Shown here piece by piece: positions 9,941-23,320 of a stretch of 64,000 nucleotides of DNA. Source of the DNA: Metallyticus violacea (Eukaryota > Arthropoda > Insecta > Mantodea > Metallyticidae); assembly GCA_030762175.1 (NCBI GenBank), contig CM060834.1:66569501-66633500 (forward strand). The letters are read 5' to 3'. The notes under the pieces are model-generated. The model was not told the origin of the DNA. It did not search any database and saw only the letters and a program-made list of their open reading frames with translations. Positions within the stretch are counted from its first letter, which is position 1, and each line of letters begins with the position of its first letter. Both the position numbers and the translations under genes were made by a program.

Positions 9941-12070
9941 TTTTCCGTTCTTATTTAAGATAACTTGTTCTCTTTCATTATACTAGTTTGATAGCCTTAG
10001 ACAAGCATATTATTCGCAAAGAAACTCGAAAAGAAAAAAATTTTTTTTCCAAGTTTGGAAACTTCATTAGAATCACTTTTTTTCCGTTCTTATTTGAGAT
10101 AACTGGTTCTCTTTCATTATACTAGTTTGATAGCCTCAGACAAGCATATTATGCGCAAAGAATCTCGAAAAGAAAAAAATTTGTTTTCGAAGTTTGGAAA
10201 CTTCGTTAGAATCACTGTTTTTCCGTTCTTATTTGAGATAACTTGTTCTCTTTCATTATACTAGTTTGATAGCCTTAGACAAGCATATTATGCGCAAAGA
10301 ATGTCGAAAAGAAAAAATTTTTTTTTCGAAGTTTGGAAACTTCGTTAGAATCACTTTTTTTCCGTTCTTATTTGAGATAACTGGTTCTCTTTCATTATAC
10401 TAGTTTGATAGCCTCAGAAAAGCATATTATGCGCAAACAATCTCGAAAAGAAAAAAATTTTTTTTCGAAGATTGGAAACCTCGTTAGAATCACTTTTTTT
10501 CCGTTCTTATTTGAGATAACTGGTTCTCTTTCATTATACTAGTTTGATAGCCTCAGACAAGCATATTATGCGCAAAGAATCTCGAAAAGAAAAAAAATTT
10601 TTTTCGAAGTTTGGAAACTTCCTTAGAATCACTTTTTTTCCATTCTTATTTGAGATAACTTGTTCTCTTTCATTATACTAGTTTGATAGCCTTAGACAAG
10701 CATATTATGCGCAAAGAATCTCGAAAAGAAAAAAATTTTTTTTCGAAGTTTGGAAACTTCGTTAGAATCACTTTTTTTCCGTTCTTATTTAAGATAACTT
10801 GTTCTCTTTCATTATACTAGTTTGATAGCCTTAGACAAGCATATTATGCGCAAAGAATCTCGAAAAGAAAAAAATTTTTTTTCGAAGTTTGGAAACTTCA
10901 TTAGAAAAATTTTTTTCCATTCTAATTTGAGATAACTGGTTCTCTTTCATTATACTAGTTTGATAGCCTCAGACAAGCAAATTATGCGCAAGGAATCTCG
11001 AAAAGAAAAAAATTTTTTTTCGAAGTTTGGAAACTTCGTTAGAATCACTTTTTTTCCGTTCTTATTTGAGATAACTGGTTCTCTTTCATTATACTAGTTT
11101 GAGAGCCTCAGAAAAGCATATTATGCGCAAAGAATCTCGAAAAGAAAAAAATTTTTTTTCGAAGATTGGAAAGCTCGTTAGAATCACTTTTTTTCCGTTC
11201 TTATTTGAGATAACTGGTTCTCTTTCATTATACTAGTTTGATAGCCTCAGACAAGCATATTATGCGCAAAGAATCTCGAAAAGAAAAAAATTTTTTTTCG
11301 AAGTTTGGAAACTTCCTTAGAATCACTTTTTTCCATTCTTATTTGAGATAACTTGTTCTCTTTCATTATACTAGTTTGATAGCCTTAGACAAGCATATTA
11401 TGCGCAAAGAATCTCGAAAAGAAAAAAATTTTTTTTCGAAGTTTGGAAACTTCGTTAGAATCACTTTTTTTCCGTTCTTATTTAAGATAACTTGTTCTCT
11501 TTCATTATACTAGTTTGATAGCCTGAGACAAGCATATTATGCGCAAAGAATCTCGAAAAGAAAAAAATTTTTTTTCGAAGTTTGGAAACTTCGTTAGAAT
11601 CACTTTTTTTCCGTTCTTATTTGAGATAACTGCTTCTCTTTCATTATACTAGTTTGATAGCCTCAGACAAGCATATTATGCCCAAAGAATCTCGAAAAGA
11701 AAAAAATTTTTTTTCGAAGTTTGGAAACTTCCTTAGAATCACTTTTTTTCCATTCTTATTTGAGATAACTTGTTTTCTTTCATTATACTTGTTTGATAGC
11801 CTTAGACAAGCATATTATGCGCAAAGAATTTCGAAAAGAAAAAAATTTTTTTTCGAAGTTTGGAAACTTCGTTAGAATCACTTTTTTTCCTTTCTTATTT
11901 AAGATTACTGGTTCTCTTTCATTATACTAGTTTGATAGCCTCAGAAAAGCATATTATGCGCAAAGAATCTCTAAAAGAAAAATTTTTTTTTTCGAAGTTT
12001 GGAAACTTCGTTAGAATCACTTTTTTTCCGTTCTTATTTGAGATAACTGGTTCTCTTTCATTATACTAGT
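8740..12070 (+). repeat. 24-monomer repeat, copy B1
   Basis: Diagnostic variants recur about 3,334 bp later. These are GAAAGCTCG (about 8950 then 12285), TTTTTATCC (9109 then 12442), CGAACTTTGG (about 9225 then 12550), TATTCGCAAAG (10011 then 13345), TTGTTTTCGAAG (about 10182 then 13515), GAATGTCG (about 10301 then 13635), CTTCATTAGAAAAA (about 10896 then 14231) and ATTATGCCC (11681 then 15015). It overlaps A3, so the two HORs share ancestry. An inner monomer pair (about 9300 versus 12630) does not match, pointing to replacement within one copy. Confidence 0.8.
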
Positions 12071-15000
12071 TTGATAGCCTCAGACAAGCATATTATGCGC
12101 AAAGAATCTCGAAAAGAAAAAAATTTTTTTTCGAAGTTTGGAAACTTCTTTAGAATCACTTTTTTTCCGTTCTTATTTGAGATAACTGGTTCTCTTTCAT
12201 TATACTAGTTTGAGAGCCCCAGAAAAGCATATTATGCGCAAAGAATCTCGAAAAGAAAAAAATTTTTTTTCGAAGATTGGAAAGCTCGTTAGAATCACTT
12301 TTTTTCCGTTCTTATTTGAGATAACTGGTTCTCTTTCATTATACTAGTTTGATAGCCTCAGACAAGCATATTATGCGCAAAGATTCTCGAAAAGAAAAAA
12401 ATTTTTTTTCGAAGTTTGGAAACTTCCTTAGAATCACTTTTTATCCATTCTTATTTGAGATAACTTGTTCTCTTTCATTATACTAGTTTGATAGCCTTAG
12501 ACAAGCATATAATGCGCAAAGAATCTCGAAAAGAAAAAAATTTTTTTTCGAACTTTGGAAACTTCGTTAGAATCACTTTTTTTCCGTTCTTATTTCAGAT
12601 AACTTGTTCTCTTTCATTATACTAGTTTGAGAGCCTCAGAAAAGCATATTATGCGCAAAGAATCTCGAAAAGAAAAAAATTTTTTTTCGAAGTTTGGAAA
12701 CTTCGTTAGAATCACTTTTTTGCCATTCTTATTTGAGATAACTTGTTCTCTTTCATTATACTAGTTTGATAGCCTTAGACAAGCATATTATGCGCAAAGA
12801 ATCTCGAAAAGAAAAAAAATTTTTTTCGAAGTTTGGAAACTTCGTTAGAATCACTTTTTTTCCGTTCTTATTTGAGATAACTGGTTCTCTTTCATTATAC
12901 TAGTTTGATAGCCTCAGAAAAGCATATTATGCGCAAAGAATCTCGAAAAGAAAAAAATTTTTTTTCGAAGATTGGAAACCTCGTTAGAATCACTTTTTTT
13001 CCGTTCTTATTTGAGATAACTGGTTCTCTTTCATTATACTAGTTTGATAGCCTCAGACAAGCATATTATGCGCAAAGAATCTCGAAAAGAAAAAAAATTT
13101 TTTTCGAAGTTTGGAAACTTCCTTAGAATCACTTTTTTTCCATTCTTATTTGAGATAACTTGTTCTCTTTCATTATACTAGTTTGATAGCCTTAGACAAG
13201 CATATTATGCGCAAAGAATCTCGAAAAGAAAAAAATTTTTTTTCGAAGTTTGGAAACTTCGTTAGAATCACTTTTTTTCCGTTCTTATTTAAGATAACTT
13301 GTTCTCTTTCATTATACTAGTTTGATAGCCTTAGACAAGCATATTATTCGCAAAGAATCTCGAAAAGAAAAAAATTTTTTTTCCAAGTTTGGAAACTTCA
13401 TTAGAATCACTTTTTTTCCGTTCTTATTTGAGATAACTGGTTCTCTTTCATTATACTAGTTTGATAGCCTCAGACAAGCATATTATGCGCAAAGAATCTC
13501 GAAAAGAAAAAAATTTGTTTTCGAAGTTTGGAAACTTCGTTAGAATCACTGTTTTTCCGTTCTTATTTGAGATAACTTGTTCTCTTTCATTATACTAGTT
13601 TGATAGCCTTAGACAAGCATATTATGCGCAAAGAATGTCGAAAAGAAAAAATTTTTTTTTCGAAGTTTGGAAACTTCGTTAGAATCACTTTTTTTCCGTT
13701 CTTATTTGAGATAACTGGTTCTCTTTCATTATACTAGTTTGATAGCCTCAGAAAAGCATATTATGCGCAAAGAATCTCGAAAAGAAAAAAATTTTTTTTC
13801 GAAGATTGGAAACCTCGTTAGAATCACTTTTTTTCCGTTCTTATTTGAGATAACTGGTTCTCTTTCATTATACTAGTTTGATAGCCTCAGACAAGCATAT
13901 TATGCGCAAAGAATCTCGAAAAGAAAAAAAATTTTTTTCGAAGTTTGGAAACTTCCTTAGAATCACTTTTTTTCCATTCTTATTTGAGATAACTTGTTCT
14001 CTTTCATTATACTAGTTTGATAGCCTTAGACAAGCATATTATGCGCAAAGAATCTCGAAAAGAAAAAAATTTTTTTTCGAAGTTTGGAAACTTCGTTAGA
14101 ATCACTTTTTTTCCGTTCTTATTTAAGATAACTTGTTCTCTTTCATTATACTAGTTTGATAGCCTTAGACAAGCATATTATGCGCAAAGAATCTCGAAAA
14201 GAAAAAAATTTTTTTTCGAAGTTTGGAAACTTCATTAGAAAAATTTTTTTCCATTCTAATTTGAGATAACTGGTTCTCTTTCATTATACTAGTTTGATAG
14301 CCTCAGACAAGCAAATTATGCGCGAGGAATCTCGAAAAGAAAAAAATTTTTTTTCGAAGTTTGGAAACTTCGTTAGAATCACTTTTTTTCCGTTCTTATT
14401 TGAGATAACTGGTTCTCTTTCATTATACTAGTTTGAGAGCCTCAGAAAAGCATATTATGCGCAAAGAATCTCGAAAAGAAAAAAATTTTTTTTCGAAGAT
14501 TGGAAAGCTCGTTAGAATCACTTTTTTTCCGTTCTTATTTGAGATAACTGGTTCTCTTTCATTATACTAGTTTGATAGCCTCAGACAAGCATATTATGCG
14601 CAAAGAATCTCGAAAAGAAAAAAATTTTTTTTCGAAGTTTGGAAACTTCCTTAGAATCACTTTTTTCCATTCTTATTTGAGATAACTTGTTCTCTTTCAT
14701 TATACTAGTTTGATAGCCTTAGACAAGCATATTATGCGCAAAGAATCTCGAAAAGAAAAAAATTTTTTTTCGAAGTTTGGAAACTTCGTTAGAATCACTT
14801 TTTTTCCGTTCTTATTTAAGATAACTTGTTCTCTTTCATTATACTAGTTTGATAGCCTGAGACAAGCATATTATGCGCAAAGAATCTCGAAAAGAAAAAA
14901 ATTTTTTTTCGAAGTTTGGAAACTTCGTTAGAATCACTTTTTTTCCGTTCTTATTTGAGATAACTGGTTCTCTTTCATTATACTAGTTTGATAGCCTCAG

Positions 15001-15295
15001 ACAAGCATATTATGCCCAAAGAATCTCGAAAAGAAAAAAATTTTTTTTCGAAGTTTGGAAACTTCCTTAGAATCACTTTTTTTCCATTCTTATTTGAGAT
15101 AACTTGTTTTCTTTCATTATACTTGTTTGATAGCCTTAGACAAGCATATTATGCGCAAAGAATCTCGAAAAGAAAAAAATTTTTTTTCGAAGTTTGGAAA
15201 CTTCGTTAGAATCACTTTTTTTCCTTTCTTATTTAAGATTACTGGTTCTCTTTCATTATACTAGTTTGATAGCCTCAGAAAAGCATATTATGCGC
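12071..15295 (+). repeat. 24-monomer repeat, copy B2
   Basis: Second copy of the roughly 3,334-bp unit. It matches B1 until about 15295, where B1 has CTCTAAAAG and B2 has CTCGAAAAG with a beta-type core. Compared with B1 it carries GAGAGCCCC (about 12213), TTTTTTGCCATTC (about 12715) and GCGCGAGG (about 14322; B1 has GCGCAAGG near 10988). B2 lies inside the first 41-monomer copy and is therefore duplicated again at 17.8-20.9 kb. Confidence 0.8.
14231..15290 (+). repeat. 10-monomer internal duplication, left copy
   Basis: A block starting at the CTTCATTAGAAAAATTTTTT variant (14231) reappears 1,387 bp later at 15617. The order then continues GCGCGAGG, GAGAGCC with GAAAGCTCG, the six-T CTTTTTTCCATTC form, GCCTGAGAC, and ATTATGCCC (15015 and 16402). 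It lies wholly inside C1 and was copied again into C2 (19924 and 21311). Confidence 0.85.
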
Positions 15296-15616
15296 AAAGA
15301 ATCTCGAAAAGAAAAAAAATTTTTTTCGAAGTTTGGAAACTTCCTTAGAATCACTTTTTTTCCATTCTTATTTGAGATAACTTGTTTTCTTTCATTATAC
15401 TAGTTTGATAGCCTTAGACAAGCATATTATGCGCAAAGAATCTCGAAAAGAAAAAAATTTTTTTTCGAAGTTTGGAAACTTCGTTAGAATCACTTTTTTT
15501 CCGTTCTTATTTAAGATAACTTGTTTCTTTCATTATACTAGTTTGATAGCCTTAGACAAGCATATTATGCGCAAAGAATCTCGAAAAGAAAAAAATTTTT
15601 TTTCGAAGTTTGGAAA

Positions 15617-16677
15617 CTTCATTAGAAAAATTTTTTTCCATTCTAATTTGAGATAACTGGTTCTCTTTCATTATACTAGTTTGATAGCCTCAGACAAGCA
15701 AATTATGCGCGAGGAATCTCGAAAAGAAAAAAATTTTTTTTCGAAGTTTGGAAACTTCGTTAGAATCACTTTTTTTCCGTTCTTATTTGAGATAACTGGT
15801 TCTCTTTCATTATACTAGTTTGAGAGCCTCAGAAAAGCATATTATGCGCAAAGAATCTCGAAAAGAAAAAAATTTTTTTTCGAAGATTGGAAAGCTCGTT
15901 AGAATCACTTTTTTTCCGTTCTTATTTGAGATAACTGGTTCTCTTTCATTATACTAGTTTGATAGCCTCAGACAAGCATATTATGCGCAAAGAATCTCGA
16001 AAAGAAAAAAATTTTTTTTCGAAGTTTGGAAACTTCCTTAGAATCACTTTTTTCCATTCTTATTTGAGATAACTTGTTCTCTTTCATTATACTAGTTTGA
16101 TAGCCTTAGACAAGCATATTATGCGCAAAGAATCTCGAAAAGAAAAAAATTTTTTTTCGAAGTTTGGAAACTTCGTTAGAATCACTTTTTTTCCGTTCTT
16201 ATTTAAGATAACTTGTTCTCTTTCATTATACTAGTTTGATAGCCTGAGACAAGCATATTATGCGCAAAGAATCTCGAAAAGAAAAAAATTTTTTTTCGAA
16301 GTTTGGAAACTTCGTTAGAATCACTTTTTTTCCGTTCTTATTTGAGATAACTGGTTCTCTTTCATTATACTAGTTTGATAGCCTCAGACAAGCATATTAT
16401 GCCCAAAGAATCTCGAAAAGAAAAAAATTTTTTTTCGAAGTTTGGAAACTTCCTTAGAATCACTTTTTTTCCATTCTTATTTGAGATAACTTGTTTTCTT
16501 TCATTATACTTGTTTGATAGCCTTAGACAAGCATATTATGCGCAAAGAATCTCGAAAAGAAAAAAATTTTTTTTCGAAGTTTGGAAACTTCGTTAGAATC
16601 ACTTTTTTTCCTTTCTTATTTAAGATTACTGGTTCTCTTTCATTATACTAGTTTGATAGCCTCAGAAAAGCATATTA
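15617..16677 (+). repeat. 10-monomer internal duplication, right copy
   Basis: Second copy of the 1,387-bp block. It ends where CTCTAAAAG with an A5T11 block begins (about 16690), whereas the left copy goes on to CTCGAAAAG with A8T7 at about 15303. Its presence in both C1 and C2 shows that the 10-monomer event predates the 41-monomer event. Confidence 0.85.
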
Positions 16678-17224
16678 TGCGCAAAGAATCTCTAAAAGAA
16701 AAATTTTTTTTTTTCGAAGTTTGGAAACTTCGTTAGAATCACTTTTTTCCATTCTTATTTGAGATAACTGGTTCTCTTTCGTTATACTAGTTTGATAGCC
16801 TCAGAAAAGCATATTATGCGCAAAGAATTTCGAAAAGAAAAAAATTTTTTTTCGAAGATTGGAAACCTCGTTAGAATCACTTTTTTTCCGTTGTTATTTG
16901 AGATAACTGGTTCTCTTTCATTATACTAGTTTGATAGCCTCAGACAAGCATATTATGCGCAAAGAATCTCGAAAAGAAAAAAAATTTTTTTCGATATTTG
17001 GAAACTTCCTTAGAATCACTTTTTTTCCGTTCTTATTTGAGATAACTGGTTCTCTTTCATTATACTACTTTGATAGCCTCAGAAAAGCACATTATGCGCA
17101 AAGAATCTCGAAAAGAAAAATATTTTTTTTCGAAGATTGGAAACCTCGTTAGAATCACTTTTTTTCCGTTCTTATTTTAGATAACTGGTTCTCTTTCATT
17201 ATACTAGTTTGATAGCCTCAAACA

Positions 17225-20200
17225 AGCATATTATGCGCAAAGAATCTCGAAAAGAAAAAAATTTTTTTTCGAAGTTTGGAAACTTCGTTAGAATCACTTT
17301 TTTTCCGTTCTTATTTGAGATAACTGCTTCTCTTTCATTATACTAGTTTGATAGCCTCAGACAAGCATATTATGCCCAAAGAATCTCGAAAAGAAAAAAA
17401 TTTTTTTTCGAAGTTTGGAAACTTCCTTAGAATCACTTTTTTTCCATTCTTATTTGAGATAACTTGTTTTCTTTCATTATACTTGTTTGATAGCCTTAGA
17501 CAAGCATATTATGCGCAAAGAATTTCGAAAAGAAAAAAATTTTTTTTCGAAGTTTGGAAACTTCGTTAGAATCACTTTTTTTCCTTTCTTATTTAAGATT
17601 ACTGGTTCTCTTTCATTATACTAGTTTGATAGCCTCAGAAAAGCATATTATGCGCAAAGAATCTCTAAAAGAAAAATTTTTTTTTTCGAAGTTTGGAAAC
17701 TTCGTTAGAATCACTTTTTTTCCGTTCTTATTTGAGATAACTGGTTCTCTTTCATTATACTAGTTTGATAGCCTCAGACAAGCATATTATGCGCAAAGAA
17801 TCTCGAAAAGAAAAAAATTTTTTTTCGAAGTTTGGAAACTTCTTTAGAATCACTTTTTTTCCGTTCTTATTTGAGATAACTGGTTCTCTTTCATTATACT
17901 AGTTTGAGAGCCCCAGAAAAGCATATTATGCGCAAAGAATCTCGAAAAGAAAAAAATTTTTTTTCGAAGATTGGAAAGCTCGTTAGAATCACTTTTTTTC
18001 CGTTCTTATTTGAGATAACTGGTTCTCTTTCATTATACTAGTTTGATAGCCTCAGACAAGCATATTATGCGCAAAGATTCTCGAAAAGAAAAAAATTTTT
18101 TTTCGAAGTTTGGAAACTTCCTTAGAATCACTTTTTATCCATTCTTATTTGAGATAACTTGTTCTCTTTCATTATACTAGTTTGATAGCCTTAGACAAGC
18201 ATATAATGCGCAAAGAATCTCGAAAAGAAAAAAATTTTTTTTCGAACTTTGGAAACTTCGTTAGAATCACTTTTTTTCCGTTCTTATTTCAGATAACTTG
18301 TTCTCTTTCATTATACTAGTTTGAGAGCCTCAGAAAAGCATATTATGCGCAAAGAATCTCGAAAAGAAAAAAATTTTTTTTCGAAGTTTGGAAACTTCGT
18401 TAGAATCACTTTTTTGCCATTCTTATTTGAGATAACTTGTTCTCTTTCATTATACTAGTTTGATAGCCTTAGACAAGCATATTATGCGCAAAGAATCTCG
18501 AAAAGAAAAAAAATTTTTTTCGAAGTTTGGAAACTTCGTTAGAATCACTTTTTTTCCGTTCTTATTTGAGATAACTGGTTCTCTTTCATTATACTAGTTT
18601 GATAGCCTCAGAAAAGCATATTATGCGCAAAGAATCTCGAAAAGAAAAAAATTTTTTTTCGAAGATTGGAAACCTCGTTAGAATCACTTTTTTTCCGTTC
18701 TTATTTGAGATAACTGGTTCTCTTTCATTATACTAGTTTGATAGCCTCAGACAAGCATATTATGCGCAAAGAATCTCGAAAAGAAAAAAAATTTTTTTCG
18801 AAGTTTGGAAACTTCCTTAGAATCACTTTTTTTCCATTCTTATTTGAGATAACTTGTTCTCTTTCATTATACTAGTTTGATAGCCTTAGACAAGCATATT
18901 ATGCGCAAAGAATCTCGAAAAGAAAAAAATTTTTTTTCGAAGTTTGGAAACTTCGTTAGAATCACTTTTTTTCCGTTCTTATTTAAGATAACTTGTTCTC
19001 TTTCATTATACTAGTTTGATAGCCTTAGACAAGCATATTATTCGCAAAGAATCTCGAAAAGAAAAAAATTTTTTTTCCAAGTTTGGAAACTTCATTAGAA
19101 TCACTTTTTTTCCGTTCTTATTTGAGATAACTGGTTCTCTTTCATTATACTAGTTTGATAGCCTCAGACAAGCATATTATGCGCAAAGAATCTCGAAAAG
19201 AAAAAAATTTGTTTTCGAAGTTTGGAAACTTCGTTAGAATCACTGTTTTTCCGTTCTTATTTGAGATAACTTGTTCTCTTTCATTATACTAGTTTGATAG
19301 CCTTAGACAAGCATATTATGCGCAAAGAATGTCGAAAAGAAAAAATTTTTTTTTCGAAGTTTGGAAACTTCGTTAGAATCACTTTTTTTCCGTTCTTATT
19401 TGAGATAACTGGTTCTCTTTCATTATACTAGTTTGATAGCCTCAGAAAAGCATATTATGCGCAAAGAATCTCGAAAAGAAAAAAATTTTTTTTCGAAGAT
19501 TGGAAACCTCGTTAGAATCACTTTTTTTCCGTTCTTATTTGAGATAACTGGTTCTCTTTCATTATACTAGTTTGATAGCCTCAGACAAGCATATTATGCG
19601 CAAAGAATCTCGAAAAGAAAAAAAATTTTTTTCGAAGTTTGGAAACTTCCTTAGAATCACTTTTTTTCCATTCTTATTTGAGATAACTTGTTCTCTTTCA
19701 TTATACTAGTTTGATAGCCTTAGACAAGCATATTATGCGCAAAGAATCTCGAAAAGAAAAAAATTTTTTTTCGAAGTTTGGAAACTTCGTTAGAATCACT
19801 TTTTTTCCGTTCTTATTTAAGATAACTTGTTCTCTTTCATTATACTAGTTTGATAGCCTTAGACAAGCATATTATGCGCAAAGAATCTCGAAAAGAAAAA
19901 AATTTTTTTTCGAAGTTTGGAAACTTCATTAGAAAAATTTTTTTCCATTCTAATTTGAGATAACTGGTTCTCTTTCATTATACTAGTTTGATAGCCTCAG
20001 ACAAGCAAATTATGCGCGAGGAATCTCGAAAAGAAAAAAATTTTTTTTCGAAGTTTGGAAACTTCGTTAGAATCACTTTTTTTCCGTTCTTATTTGAGAT
20101 AACTGGTTCTCTTTCATTATACTAGTTTGAGAGCCTCAGAAAAGCATATTATGCGCAAAGAATCTCGAAAAGAAAAAAATTTTTTTTCGAAGATTGGAAA

Positions 20201-22918
20201 GCTCGTTAGAATCACTTTTTTTCCGTTCTTATTTGAGATAACTGGTTCTCTTTCATTATACTAGTTTGATAGCCTCAGACAAGCATATTATGCGCAAAGA
20301 ATCTCGAAAAGAAAAAAATTTTTTTTCGAAGTTTGGAAACTTCCTTAGAATCACTTTTTTCCATTCTTATTTGAGATAACTTGTTCTCTTTCATTATACT
20401 AGTTTGATAGCCTTAGACAAGCATATTATGCGCAAAGAATCTCGAAAAGAAAAAAATTTTTTTTCGAAGTTTGGAAACTTCGTTAGAATCACTTTTTTTC
20501 CGTTCTTATTTAAGATAACTTGTTCTCTTTCATTATACTAGTTTGATAGCCTGAGACAAGCATATTATGCGCAAAGAATCTCGAAAAGAAAAAAATTTTT
20601 TTTCGAAGTTTGGAAACTTCGTTAGAATCACTTTTTTTCCGTTCTTATTTGAGATAACTGGTTCTCTTTCATTATACTAGTTTGATAGCCTCAGACAAGC
20701 ATATTATGCCCAAAGAATCTCGAAAAGAAAAAAATTTTTTTTCGAAGTTTGGAAACTTCCTTAGAATCACTTTTTTTCCATTCTTATTTGAGATAACTTG
20801 TTTTCTTTCATTATACTTGTTTGATAGCCTTAGACAAGCATATTATGCGCAAAGAATCTCGAAAAGAAAAAAATTTTTTTTCGAAGTTTGGAAACTTCGT
20901 TAGAATCACTTTTTTTCCTTTCTTATTTAAGATTACTGGTTCTCTTTCATTATACTAGTTTGATAGCCTCAGAAAAGCATATTATGCGCAAAGAATCTCG
21001 AAAAGAAAAAAAATTTTTTTCGAAGTTTGGAAACTTCCTTAGAATCACTTTTTTTCCATTCTTATTTGAGATAACTTGTTTTCTTTCATTATACTAGTTT
21101 GATAGCCTTAGACAAGCATATTATGCGCAAAGAATCTCGAAAAGAAAAAAATTTTTTTTCGAAGTTTGGAAACTTCGTTAGAATCACTTTTTTTCCGTTC
21201 TTATTTAAGATAACTTGTTCTCTTTCATTATACTAGTTTGATAGCCTTAGACAAGCATATTATGCGCAAAGAATCTCGAAAAGAAAAAAATTTTTTTTCG
21301 AAGTTTGGAAACTTCATTAGAAAAATTTTTTTCCATTCTAATTTGAGATAACTGGTTCTCTTTCATTATACTAGTTTGATAGCCTCAGACAAGCAAATTA
21401 TGCGCGAGGAATCTCGAAAAGAAAAAAATTTTTTTTCGAAGTTTGGAAACTTCGTTAGAATCACTTTTTTTCCGTTCTTATTTGAGATAACTGGTTCTCT
21501 TTCATTATACTAGTTTGAGAGCCTCAGAAAAGCATATTATGCGCAAAGAATCTCGAAAAGAAAAAAATTTTTTTTCGAAGATTGGAAAGCTCGTTAGAAT
21601 CACTTTTTTTCCGTTCTTATTTGAGATAACTGGTTCTCTTTCATTATACTAGTTTGATAGCCTCAGACAAGCATATTATGCGCAAAGAATCTCGAAAAGA
21701 AAAAAATTTTTTTTCGAAGTTTGGAAACTTCCTTAGAATCACTTTTTTCCATTCTTATTTGAGATAACTTGTTCTCTTTCATTATACTAGTTTGATAGCC
21801 TTAGACAAGCATATTATGCGCAAAGAATCTCGAAAAGAAAAAAATTTTTTTTCGAAGTTTGGAAACTTCGTTAGAATCACTTTTTTTCCGTTCTTATTTA
21901 AGATAACTTGTTCTCTTTCATTATACTAGTTTGATAGCCTGAGACAAGCATATTATGCGCAAAGAATCTCGAAAAGAAAAAAATTTTTTTTCGAAGTTTG
22001 GAAACTTCGTTAGAATCACTTTTTTTCCGTTCTTATTTGAGATAACTGGTTCTCTTTCATTATACTAGTTTGATAGCCTCAGACAAGCATATTATGCCCA
22101 AAGAATCTCGAAAAGAAAAAAATTTTTTTTCGAAGTTTGGAAACTTCCTTAGAATCACTTTTTTTCCATTCTTATTTGAGATAACTTGTTTTCTTTCATT
22201 ATACTTGTTTGATAGCCTTAGACAAGCATATTATGCGCAAAGAATCTCGAAAAGAAAAAAATTTTTTTTCGAAGTTTGGAAACTTCGTTAGAATCACTTT
22301 TTTTCCTTTCTTATTTAAGATTACTGGTTCTCTTTCATTATACTAGTTTGATAGCCTCAGAAAAGCATATTATGCGCAAAGAATCTCTAAAAGAAAAATT
22401 TTTTTTTTTCGAAGTTTGGAAACTTCGTTAGAATCACTTTTTTCCATTCTTATTTGAGATAACTGGTTCTCTTTCGTTATACTAGTTTGATAGCCTCAGA
22501 AAAGCATATTATGCGCAAAGAATTTCGAAAAGAAAAAAATTTTTTTTCGAAGATTGGAAACCTCGTTAGAATCACTTTTTTTCCGTTGTTATTTGAGATA
22601 ACTGGTTCTCTTTCATTATACTAGTTTGATAGCCTCAGACAAGCATATTATGCGCAAAGAATCTCGAAAAGAAAAAAAATTTTTTTCGATATTTGGAAAC
22701 TTCCTTAGAATCACTTTTTTTCCGTTCTTATTTGAGATAACTGGTTCTCTTTCATTATACTACTTTGATAGCCTCAGAAAAGCACATTATGCGCAAAGAA
22801 TCTCGAAAAGAAAAATATTTTTTTTCGAAGATTGGAAACCTCGTTAGAATCACTTTTTTTCCGTTCTTATTTTAGATAACTGGTTCTCTTTCATTATACT
22901 AGTTTGATAGCCTCAAAC
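17225..22918 (+). repeat. 41-monomer tandem duplication, copy C2
   Basis: Right copy of the C duplication. It departs from C1 at about 22979, where C2 reads CTTCCTTAG and C1 at 17285 reads CTTCGTTAG followed by the unique TGCTTCTC junction monomer. Both copies end with the ACTACTTTGATAG gamma variant that has an AAAAATATT block (17070 and 22765) and then a GCCTCAAACAAGC monomer. The near-identity marks this as one of the youngest events in the window. Confidence 0.92.
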
Positions 22919-23181
22919 AAGCATATTATGCGCAAAGAATCTCGAAAAGAAAAAAATTTTTTTTCGAAGTTTGGAAACTTCCTTAGAATCACTTTTTTTC
23001 CATTCTTATTTGAGATAACTTGTTCTCTTTCATTATACTTGTTTGATAGCCTTAGACAAGCATATTATGCGCAAAGAATCTCGAAAAGAAAAAAATTTTT
23101 TTTCGAAGTTTGGAAACTTCGTTACAATCACTTTTTTTCCGTTCTTATTTAAGATTACTGGTTCTCTTTCATTATACTAGT

Positions 23182-23320
23182 TTGATAGCCTCAGACAAGC
23201 ATATTATGCGCAAAGAATCTCGAAAAGAAAAAAATTTTTTTTCGAAGTTTTGAAAATTCGTTAGAATCACTTTTTTTCCGTTCTTATTTGAGATAACTTG
23301 TTCTCTTTCATTATACTAGT
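23182..23320 (+). repeat. Delta-subtype monomer, first of ten
   Basis: Core reads CGAAGTTTTGAAAATTCG instead of CGAAGTTTGGAAACTTCG. This changes the dyad spacer and one arm pair. The TGAAAATTCG word occurs at 23251, 30338, 36038, 40902, 43541, 51572, 57269, 59771, 60466 and 62968. I saw none in the first 23 kb. Intervals are whole numbers of monomers apart from small indels, and the subtype is always preceded by an AAGATTACTGG-type end, so the copies descend from one ancestral monomer. Confidence 0.9.

Larger units (their letters stand above)
11531..17224 (+). repeat. 41-monomer tandem duplication, copy C1
   Basis: Left copy of a roughly 5,694-bp tandem duplication. Landmarks that recur at +5,694 or +5,695 include ATAACTGCTTCTC (11631 and 17325), GAATTTCG (about 11827 and 17521), GAGAGCCCC, TTTTTTGCCATTC, TATTCGCAAAG, GCGCGAGG and CTCTTTCGTTATAC (about 16776 and 22471). 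The only difference I noticed between the copies is a 1-bp shortening in C1 (TTGTTTCTTTC near 15521), which explains the change in offset from 5,694 to 5,695. The breakpoint can lie anywhere in a shared stretch of about 60 bp. Confidence 0.92.
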
